Shown here piece by piece: positions 34,801 through 46,100 of a DNA stretch of 64,000 nucleotides. The translations under genes and the position numbers were made by a program. The notes beneath the pieces were generated by a model. That model was not told where the DNA came from. It worked only from the letters and a program-made list of their open reading frames with translations, and made no database searches. Position 1 is the first letter of the stretch; each line of letters begins with the position of its first letter. Location: contig NC_080543.1 in NCBI RefSeq assembly GCF_028640845.1, positions 938,667 through 1,002,666 of the forward strand, in the 5' to 3' direction. The stretch comes from Ahaetulla prasina. Lineage: Eukaryota; Chordata; Lepidosauria; Squamata; Colubridae.

Positions 34801-37800
34801 GATGCAGGGCAACAGAAGGTTGAAGACGTAGAAGGAGGCCCTCCGTCTCAGCAGCAGTGTGTAGGTGACATCTGGATAAGGTTCCGAGCAGCAGCCGTAA
34901 GTGATGACGTTCCTCTTGGCCGGCATCCCCAGCACTTCCCACTCCACGTTCTCCACAAAGTCCGTCAGGTCTCCCGTCTCTTGCATGCTGAGAAGGTCAA
35001 TCTGGTTGCCGTTGTAGGTCCAGGAGCCAAAGGTCAGGGGACACTGCTGCCCATCAAAGGGGAAATAGGAGACGTCCACCTTGCAGGAGCTCTTGGTAAT
35101 GGCCGGGGAGTCCCACCTGATCTGCCCGTCACAACGGATCACCACGTTGGTCTCCATGGAGCTGGTGAACTGGTCATCGGCACTTGGGGAGCAAGGAGAG
35201 GACAGGGATCAGGTTGGGATGGGGTAGAGACCGTGGGCCTCTTTCCGCCCAGTCTGGGAAGGGACGAAGCATCCACTGGGCTTCGAGAAACGGTGGGAAC
35301 TCGAGTGGCCCTCCTGCATCCTGGAGGCTGAGCCTCTCACCTGCTTAGAGGAGCTGCCACTTAGAAGGCACCACATCTGAGAAAGTCCCAAAGGTGCTTT
35401 TCCCAAGAGGCAGCTGAACTTTCTTTCTTGGGAGACATTTGGCTTCTCATCTTCAGCTCTGACTATTTTTATTTAGCCCATGGCAAATACATGGACTTAT
35501 AGTAGTTCAAATGTTAATGTCCAGCCCACCCAGTCATTCAGCTCTGTCTGGATGGTGGGGAATGGAAGGATTCTTGGATGAGAAGTGAAACATCTTCAAG
35601 GAAAAACCAGAAAGCCCAGCTGCCTCTGGGAAAAAGCACCTGGAGGACGGAGAATAATCTCCAAAGACATTGACCGGCAAGGCAGCCAAAAGAAACCCTG
35701 CAGTTGAGTGTGGAGACCGGGACCTTCTGGTTGGCTGGTGCTCTTCCCTTCCAGCAATCTGAGGAAAGGACTAGGTCGCTCTGTGCCCCACAAAGGTACA
35801 GGTAGTCCTTGACTTACAACATTCATTTAGTGACCATTCAGAGTTACAACGGCACCGAAAAAAGTGATTTATGATCGTTTAACCCACAACCATAGCAGCA
35901 TCCCTATGGCCACGTGAGCAAAATCCAGATGCCTGGCCTGTATTTATGATGGTGGCAGTGTCCCAGGGTGATGTGATCCTCTTTTGCAACTTTCCAACAA
36001 GCAAAGTCAACGGATATTTTTCAGGACTGGTCAAGTGGATCTCCTTCTATCTGAGTCCCGCTATGTAACCCAGATAAAACAGAGTATTTGTAGCTCAGGG
36101 TTAAAATAAGAAGTCCCTGTTGCTCTCTGACCTTGATGGTTTTCTTGAAGCTGTTTCATGTCCCAACTAGGGAACGTCTTCAGTGCATTGATGATGCTAC
36201 CTTGTTTGGATCATGAAATGTCTTCAAGAAAACCACCCAGCTCAGGGAGCACCAAGGATCCCTCACCTAGCACACAGCCAGATGGCTTGGAATGCTTCAT
36301 AAACGGGTAAGCCAAGCTAATGCAGCCCAAATTTGAATTTAGCCCAGGTCTCTGTTTCCAAAGGAGCTTCTTACGAAAGAGGCCTACAAGCCTTGGCTGG
36401 CCGGCCTTGAGCCTGGAGCTCCGACTGAGTTGTCATGACTAATAGATCGGGACTGAGCCCCATCCCCTTTCAGGGATCCATCTGACCTCGTGGTTCTCAT
36501 TTCATGTATTTCTTCTGTTTACTATTTGTTCATCATATTTCTGCGGTGCCCATCTCCCCTAATCTCCATCTCAAGGCCCTTCAAGCTGCCTTTGCTTAGG
36601 GTTAATAATCCTATCAAAATGTCTATGGAGTCTGTCGCTCATCCAGGTCATGAGTATTTGAGGGGCTGCCCCAAAGATGAGGAGGACCACCTGTTCTTCA
36701 AAGCCCCTGAGGGCAGGACAAGAAGCAAAGGGTGGAAACTAATCAAGGAGAGAAGCAACCTGGATCTAAGGAGGAATTTCCTAGGTGCTTTTTCAGGAGG
36801 CAACTGGATTTTCTTGTTCTTTCTTTTGAAGACATTTCACTCCTCATCCAAGATGGTTCTTCAGCTCTGACTGGATGATGGGGAATGGAAGGATTGATGC
36901 TCCTTGCAGACAGCTGGTTGTTTGCATCCTTTGAGAGAGTTGTTGACCCACTTGGAGTCTTCTCTGTGTCCTCAAGGAACCCTCATCCTTCAAATGTTGC
37001 AGGAATATGAACAGATTTCCGGAAAAATTGCAGACTTCAGGAACCATTTGCGCTTCAGTTTGAGATGCAGAGAAGACAGACTCCTCCCCAACAGCCTGCA
37101 CCCGTCTTGAACAGTGAAGAGATGCAGGGCAGAAAACATCCTGCAGCCAAGAAGGCTCCCCACACCCATTTGCACCACTCAGGTGACCCTGAGGACACAG
37201 ACAAACCTCCAAGTGGCCTCAAGGACCCTCTCAAAGGATGCAAATGACCAGCTGTCTGCAAGGAGCATCAATCCTTCCATTCCCCACCATCCAATCAGAG
37301 CTGAAGAAGCTTCTTGGAGGAGAATAGAAACATCTTCAAAGAAAAAAACAGAAGAAAGTCCAGCTGACTGTTGAAAAAAAAGCCCCTTTAGGAAAAGGTA
37401 TGAAAAGTTTTATCCTTGCTGCAACCTTGACAGGGAAGAATGGTGTTCTGTCCCCCCTCGCCTCTGTCTGAGCGATGGCTTAATTAGCCGGCACTATCAG
37501 CTCTGGCAGCAAACTAGCGAGCATCTGCCAAATGACTCTGTTATCTCCCTTGATGCCGATGAGTCACCCAGGAACAAACAGTACTTCAGCTCTAGTTAAG
37601 CAGTTGATTTGCCTGCTACGAAGAGGCATAGCAGCCCTTGCTGGTTTTATATCCTGTGGGGTGTGGCTCCATGACTCAGCACTTCCTAGGCCTGCCCCAC
37701 CCCTGCTTCTGTTGTTCCTGCCTCTCCTGCCTACAAAACCTAGGGTCCAGCCAGGCCTGATTGCCATAAGCCAGGTCTGGAGGCGTGGCCTGGGGGGGGA

Positions 37801-40800
37801 AAGAGTCAGGGGACGGAGGCCTCATTATCTCCTCCACCTGGCCTGCCTCTGGCTCCTGGAGCTGAGCCAGAGGAGCCGGCGCTCCAGAGGTAACTCCTGA
37901 TGGCCCTTCCCCCTCACTTTCCAAGTCACTTTCTGGCAGGGGGCCTGGCTCAGAGGGCGCAGACACAACAGATGCTCATCCGAGGACCTCATGGCTCAGA
38001 GGGAACTGTTAAGTTTGGGTATTGACGAGGCAGGAGACCAGGTTAGTGACAACAGCTCTTTAATATAGTGTGACCCAGCAAAACTCTGGAGAAAAACCTC
38101 TCCTTATATACACTTCAGCCTGAGGCTGCATCCAATCAGAACCGAGATATTTCCCGCCTAAAACTCCCGCCAAAACTTACAGTAATACATTACACTCCTT
38201 CCCTCCCAGAAGGCACTTTGCCAATATTTGCATATTACTTCTCTACGTAGTCCTGCAGGTACGTGGGGCGTCTCCTGACTCTCCCGGACCTGCGCAGTTC
38301 ACTTTCTGGAGTTGAGTCGAGCTTGGCGGAGGGACTTTTCGTTCCTCTGAGCTCCTCCTCCCGGCCATCCGGCCCTGGATTATTCGCCGGCTCGGACCTG
38401 CTGTCCTCTAGAGGGACCGGAGGGTGTCGCTGGACCTCGCCTGACTCAGATAAGTCTCTGTTTGGTTCTTTGCTTACGCTTTCTGTTTGTTCTTGGCTCC
38501 AGTCAGCTGTGGGGTTAATTAAATCATAGTCAGGGCTGTTCTCGCCTAATTCTGCCTTATCGCTCAATCTGTTTCTTAATTGATCTATGTGGCGCCCAGA
38601 TTCTGCCATCGTCTAGTTCCACTAGATAAGATTTGGGGCCCGTTTGTCTATGACTATCCCCTCTTCCAGTTAGGGCCGTCGCTGTAATTATGTGCCCACA
38701 CTGAGTCTCCTATGTTTAACTCTCGGATTCTATCTGGTTTTGTTTTGAACCCGTCCTGTCGTAGTTCGGTGTAGCCGGTCTAGCGGGCACCGTAGCTTCC
38801 GCCCATTAATAGCTCGGCTGGGCTGCGGCGGTGGCCACACAGGGGTCCTGTGTTGGACGGTTAGGAATGCGTCGATTTGTGCCTGCCAATCGCCGGGCCG
38901 CTTCGTGATAGCGCTTCTTTCGCACTCCGGACAAAGCGTTCAGCAAGGCCGTTCGACGCAGGGTGGAACGGCGCTGAGAGGGCATGTCGGATGCCCTCTT
39001 CAGCCAGGTACCCTTCAAATAATGCTGCGGTGAACTGTGGGCCGTTATCGGACACGAGGGTGTCCGGTAGCCCGTGCGTGGCGAAAAGGTGTTTTAGTGC
39101 TGAGATGACAGCTCCCGCGGTTGTGGATTTCATTAGGATGATCTCCAGCCATTTGGAGAATGCATCCACCACAATTAGAAATGTTTGGCCGTGGAAGGGC
39201 GGCAAAATCAATGTGTATGCGGGACCAAGGGCCTTGGGGTTTCTCCCACTCCAAAACTGGGGCCGTGGGTGGTAGTGGTCTGGATTCCTGACATACTTGG
39301 CATCGGCCAACCCTGTCACTGATTTCCCTGTCCATTAGGGGCCACCAGACATAGCTCCTAGCCAAACCCTTCATCCTCACAATTCCTGGGTGACCCTCAT
39401 GCAGGAGTTCCAGAACTTTTTTTCTCAGCTTCTCTGGAACTACCACCCTATCCCCCCAGAGCAGGCACCCCCCTTGCACAGACAATTCCCCTTTTTTCTT
39501 TACAAATTCCTTGAAACGTTAAGCCCGGTAGCGGCCATCCCTTGAACCCAACTGATTACAGTCCTTAAAACAACGTCCGGTAGGAGGCCGAGCCACTTCC
39601 TGCGATGTGACTGGCCCCGAGTCCAAAGAGTCAATTAGTAGAACGGGTGTGCCCGGGGTGGGGTCCTCGATTTCCCCTGGCAATGGGCATCTGCTCAATG
39701 CGTCCGCATGCCCCAGCTCCTTTCCAGGCCGATGCTGCAGCTTGTAGGAGTATGCGGTCAAAAAAATAGTCCATCTGGTCAGTCTAGGTGAGAGTGCTAC
39801 TGGCGTTGGGCGGTCGCCAGCCAGTAACCCCAATAGCGGTCTGTGATCAGTAACAATTTCGAAATCTCGCCCAAAACGTATTCGTGAAATTTTTCACCCC
39901 TGACACTATTGCGAGAGCCTCCTATCTAGCTGGCTGTAATTCCTTTCAGCCGGGACATCGTTCGTGAATAGAACGCTATAGGGGCTTCAGTGCCGTTTGG
40001 GAGTCTGTGGCTAAGTACAGCTCCTACTCCATAGGGGACGCATCACAAACCAATACTAACGGCAGTCTGTTGTTGTATTGTATTAACAGGCTATCGCTTG
40101 ATAGCAAACTTTTACTGCCTCAAATGCCCTATTCTCTGACTTCCCCACGACCAAACAGTGTTTTTCCAAGCAATTTATGCAGCGGTTCAGCAACGGTTGC
40201 CTTGTCTTTTAAAAACACGGCGTAAAGTTTACCAGACCCAGGAAAGCCTGGAGTTCTGTCTTGTTTTTGGGTGCTGGGGCTCTCTTTATCGCTTGACTTT
40301 GCTCTCAGTGGGTGAATCCTTTTTGTCTATTCTATAGCCCAAAATTCAACAGATTCGACCCCTATCTGACACTTGCTTGCTTTGACTTTTAATCCTGCCG
40401 AACTAAAAATGGCCAAAACTTTCCTTAATCGCTTCCCCAGTTCTCTTAAATCTTCCCCTGATACCAACACATCATCGAAATAGGGTACGACTCGGTAACC
40501 CTTGTAGGAGCCGCCCATCAAATTTTGAATAGCCCGGGCCACACTCACCCGAACTGTAACGGGTGCACTTAAAGGCACCCGGTGCGTTACAATGGTCTGG
40601 GCCTCAGCTGTGCTAGCATCTACGGGTAGCTGTTGGTACGCTTGTGCCAAGTCTAATTTGGCGAAGACTTGTCCGTGTCCTAGTGAGTGCAATAAGTGTT
40701 GCACTACTGGAACTGGGTAGGCGCTCTTTTGCAATGCTTTGTTCAAAGTAGCCTTGTAATCAGCGCAAATCCTTATGGACCCGTCTGGTTTTATAGGGTG

Positions 40801-43045
40801 ACGATTGGCGTCTCCCATTTGGCATGGTCAACTGGCACTAGTATCCCTGGCTGACTAATTTATCTAACTCTTTGTCGATTTTAGGTTTGAGTGCAAAGGA
40901 ACCCTCCTTGCCTTTAACCTAATGGGAGCTATTTGGGGTCTAAATTGAAGGAGATAGGGGTCCCTTGTACTTGCCTAAACGGTCCTCGAATCGTCTGCGA
41001 ATTCCTCCATTAGGGCGTTTTGCAGGTTGCATCCGCTCCGGTGGGCGCCAGTCACCCCATTCCCAACGCCCGGAACCAGTCTAGCCCCAGCAAGCTTGGC
41101 AAGGTTCCCTCGACTAACGTGATGGGCAGGGTCTTTTCGTATGTCCCGTACTTGACCTCGACGGTCGTTGTCCCTCGAACAGGGATGCGGTTGCCCTGGT
41201 AATCCTGCACCCGGGCCGTTGTTTCTGTAGCTTGCGCTGCGATGTGTGGCAAGGCTTTCACAAAAGTGTCCCAGGACATGATTGTGATAGCTGATCCTGT
41301 GTCTACTTCCAGTCGGCACGGTACGCCTTCAATTGTCGGGTTTGTGAAGATCTTTTCTTGATGCGGGTAGCTGCGTGGTCTATGGTAACAGTCATTCGGT
41401 TTGACTTCGCGCTCTTTCTTTCCTGGCCAATCGCGGTCGCCTCGCCGATCTCGCGCTCTGATTGGCTGGTTTGAAATTTCGGAATGTGGGGTTTGCATCT
41501 CTGACTCAGAGCCGCTCTGATTGGCGATTTGAATTTTCGGGAAGGTTGGGGTGCTCGGCAGACTTGAGCCAGGTGCCCTTCCTTTCACACCGCCGCAAAT
41601 GGCGTCCCTGAACTTACATCTTTGGCGCTGATGTCGCCCGCAACTTCCGCATTCCTCCGGGTCTTCCTTGTCGATTTTCCGTGTAGTGGATTTCTTCCTC
41701 CTCTTCGCTGGTTGACTCACGATAGGTTTCTTCGTGGTGGACTGCGCTCGGCTTTGCGCCCGCCATCGGCGTGAGTCGCTTTTGTAAGGTGTCTGCTGCA
41801 TGGTTGGACATCTCATGGGGTCTGGCTTCGTCCTGAGCGTTTGCCAATGTCAGGTTGCTCTTGCCTAGCACCCGCCCCCACAAACGGATGTCTCTGACCC
41901 CCCGTATAAGTTGTTCCAGCAGCTCTTCGTCCAGATCGCGGTACTCCCAATGCTTGGAGGCTTGTCTCAGGGCTGCCATGTAGTCGCTGATAGACTCGCC
42001 TTCTTGTTGCCTCGCTCCCCAAACTCGCATCCGAACGATTTGGACGGGGCTGGTGCGTAGTGATTCTTCAGGAGGGTCTGAAGGGTCTGCCACGATACGG
42101 AGTGTAGCGGTGTTGGCTCGCTAGGGCTTCTGCGACGGCGATGACTGCTGACCCACAGTGGCTTATGAAGTAAGCCCGTTTGCGGTTGTCGGAGACTCCT
42201 GTAGCTCGTTTGCCTCCAGGAAACTTTCAAACGGGTCATATATATTCCCCATGTCTCCTGGGCAGGGTCAAACGGAGTGGGTGGCGTGTAGCCGGTCATT
42301 GCTGCAATGGCCGTCACCTTGCTGGGTTTGATTCTCGTAGTGAGTTCAGCTCTGTTCTGGTGCTCTGCCTCAAGATCCCATCCTCGTCGCCAATGTTAAG
42401 TTTGGGTATTGACGAGGCAGGAGACCAGGTTAGTGACAACAGCTCTTTAATATAGTGTGACCCAGCAAAACTCTGGAGAAAAACCTCTCCTTATATACAC
42501 TTCAGCCTGAGGCTGCATCCAATCAGAACCGAGATATTTCCCGCCTAAAACTCCCGCCAAAACTTACAGTAATACATTACAGGAACCTCCCTGCCCACTC
42601 TCGGATGCCCCCCCCAACCGCTCTGCCTTGTCCTTCTCCAGGGCCATTTCACCTCCTCCGTAGGGAATCCCTTCCCACACTTCGGCCCCTGTCCTCGGTC
42701 ACTTACTTGTTGTAAAGGACAATGTCGGGTCTCCACACGTAGCTGCTGGGAATCTGGATGCTGTCAATGCCCCCGTAGTCTTCCTTGTTCCATCTTAGGT
42801 AAGCATCCACCCAGACCTGCCGGATCCACAGGTAAGCAGTCAAGATTTGGTTCCTCTCGTCCTGGAACAGAAGGGAAAAACTAAAGGCTGCCCCTGGAGA
42901 AAGGGCCCTGGGATTTTGCAGGTAGCTCTGAGAGAGACCGAGACTGGCCTTAAAGCCGCATCTCTTATTCTGCAGCTGCTGAGGGATCAGATAGAATAAT
43001 AGGGTAAGGATAGTCTTGGGGTTCCGTGCCATGTAAGGTCTGTAC

Positions 43046-43138
<93 letters not shown>

Positions 43139-46100
43139 TTAATTTTTATACCGCCCTTCTCCCGAAGGACTCAGGGTGGTGAACAGGCAGATAAAATGAT
43201 ACATTACAATAAAAACACTATTTAAAAAACTTATTCAATATAGCCTAAATTTAAAATACAATACAAAATATAAAATAAACCCCAATAAAATCCATGTTTA
43301 AAAACCCTATTTAAGCCAGTCCTGCTTGAAAGAATAGATATGTCTTCAGCTCGCGGCGAAAGGTCCGGAGGTCAGGAAGTTGTCGAAGTCCTGGGGGAAG
43401 CTCATTCCAGAGGGTAGGTGCCCCCACAGAGAAGGCTCTCCCCCTGGGGATCGCCAGCCGACACTGTTTGGCTGACAGCACCCTGAGGAGACCCTCTCTA
43501 TGGGAGCGCACCGGGCGGTGGGAGGCATGTGGTAACAGAAGGCGGTCCCGAAGATATCCCGGTCCTATGCCATGGAGCGCTTTAAAGGTGGTAACCAGCA
43601 CCTTGAAGTGCACTCGGAAAACCACAGGTAGCCAGTGCAGCCTGCGCAGGATCGGTGTTATATGGGAGCCACGAGGGGCTCCCTCTATCACCCGCGCGGC
43701 TGCATTCTGAACCAACTGAAGTCTCCGGGTGCACCTCAAGGGGAGCCCCATGTAGAGAGCGTTACAGTAGTCCAGGCGAGAAGTGACGAGGGCGTGAGTG
43801 ACCGTGCATAAGGCATCCCGGTCTAGAAAGGGGCGCAACTGGCGGACCAGGTGAACCTGGTAAAAAGCTCTCCTGGAGACGGCCACCAAGTGAAAAGAGG
43901 AAAAAAATCAAAGAACAGACAGACCCAGAAGAAGATGGAGAGACAACACAGAGGGTCTTTTACAGGTGGTCCTTGAATTAAAATAGTTTGTTTAGTGACC
44001 ATTCAAAGTGACCGTTCAAAGTTACAAAGCCACTGAAAAAAGTGACTTACTGCTGTTTTTCACACAACCGTTGCACCCCCCCGGTCACATGATCAAAATT
44101 TGGAGGCTTGGCAACTGACTCATATTTATGACGGTTGTGGGGTCGCGTGATCCACCTTTTTGGGGGGCATTATTCTTGTATTTTTAAATTTTCAAATAAA
44201 AAGTTGAGGTTCGATGTTGATGCCCTTTTGTGACCTTCTGACAAGCCAAGTCCAGATTCACTTAACAACCAGGTTCCCAACTTAACAACTGCAGCAACAA
44301 AGGCTGCACAGTGGGGCAAAGCTCCCTTAACTACTGTCTTGCTTAGCAACAGAAATCTGGGGTGCAATGACCAAGATGATAAACAATATTATAAAATATG
44401 GAATTTATTCTATAACTGGTTAGACAGGAAACTATGTTAGAAAAGAAGATATATTTATGAAAGAGACGTGTATTTTGAGATTGCACAATAAGATATGTAA
44501 ACACCCCTTCAGCATATTGAAATTGTTTGATGTGAATGATTTTTTTTCTTTTTTTGTTGTGGAAAAATAAATTTTTCTTTTTAAAAAAAAAGAAACCTGG
44601 GGTGCAATGGTGGACATGAGTCGAGGACTACTGTATCCCCGATTCTCACCAGACCCCAATCTTGAAATGGTGCGTTCCACCCCCCCACCCCGCTTTGCCC
44701 TTACCATGTCTATGATCTGGGAGAGGGTGACCTGAAGGGTGACGTTGAGGGCCTGCTCCGTGTCCTCTGCTGGCCGCAGAGCGCTGGAGTAATTGGCAAA
44801 GAGCTGGTGCAGCAGTTGGTGGGCCACCTTGCCTGGAGCTCCTGAGCAGCCTGTTGAGAGAACGGTGGAGGAAAGGACCAAGGGAAGCCCAAGAGGGGCA
44901 AGACAGAGGGGGCTCGCTGCCCCCTTCTCCCAGCCTCCCTCAAATTAGAACAGCCACACAAAATGGCAGCAGCCCATCCTTGGAGTCCCTCCCTCTCTGT
45001 AGCCATGGTTTACAGCCGGTCTCCCCTTAACAAGATGTTAACTTGTGAAGGGCACCAGGGTTTGGATGGTTGAGTAAGTTGGGAGGGTTGAGAGATGACG
45101 ACGGAGGCTGTAGAAGAAAGGATGGGTCTTCTGATACTTCTGGAATTTCAGCGGTTGTTAAGAATAACAGAGTTGGAGGGACCTTGGAGGTCTTCTAGTC
45201 CAACCCCTTACTCAAGGCAGGAGACCATCTTATACCATCCCGATCACATGGTTGTCCAGTCTGTTTTTGAAAACCTCCAGTGTTGGTTGTTCCTCTGCTT
45301 AATTGTCCTCACTGTCAGGAAACTGTTCCTTAAATCCAGGTTGCTTCTCTCTTGGATTAGTTTTCATCCATTGCTTCTTGTCCTGCCTTCAGGGGCTTTT
45401 GGAGAATAGGTGCCCCCTCCCCCCTGCCTCTCTCTCTCTCCCTCCCTCCCTCTCTCTCTATCCCTATTTATTGGCTGCCCATTTTACCACAGTATAACTC
45501 TGGGCGGCTTACAGGTATCATGTCACCCCTAGTCTTTCTTTTCCCTACACTACATAAACCCAATTCCTGCAACCGTTCTTCGTATGTTTTAGCCTCCAAT
45601 CCCCTGATCATCTTTGTTGCTCTTCTCTGCACTTTTTCCAGAGTCTCAGCATCTTTTTTATATTGTGATGACCAAAACTGGATGCAAATATTCCAAGTGT
45701 GGCCTTACCAAACCTTACAAGGCGGCAGTAACACTGCAGGTGATCTGGATTCCATCCCTCAGTTAATGCAGCAGTTCCTGCTTTTTTGCATTGTTTCAGG
45801 GTTGGAGATACCTTTGGGAATAGATAGGGATAGTTTTGGAGAAGGTCACTTGCTGGCCAGTCTCACCCCTCCCAGGTGAGTCCATTCTCTGAGCGTACGT
45901 GGATTCGGGCCCAGGCACAGGTGCCAGCAGTTGGCCATCTGCTAAGCTTCTCTCTTCTTTATGGGACTCGGATCCTTGGCCCTGGGCCAGCGCTCACTCT
46001 GCCAAATGAAGGACTCTAATTAAAGCGAACTGACATCACATGAAAGGAGGGCTCTGGGTGGATTAATGCTCACATGGAAATTCACCGTGGCGCCCTTTGC

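Larger units (their letters stand above)
38007..42581 (-). mobile_element. Ty3/Gypsy LTR retrotransposon, complete ends, broken coding
   Basis: 4575 bp in CHRNA10 intron 3, same strand as that gene. It has two 188-bp LTRs (TG...CA), a GGAAC duplication at 38002-38006 and 42582-42586, an 18-nt primer-binding site one base inside the 5' LTR, and a polypurine tract against the 3' LTR. Domain order gag, protease, reverse transcriptase, RNase H, integrase is that of Ty3/Gypsy (Metaviridae). The frames are interrupted repeatedly, so this copy cannot make its own proteins as sequenced. Confidence 0.92.
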
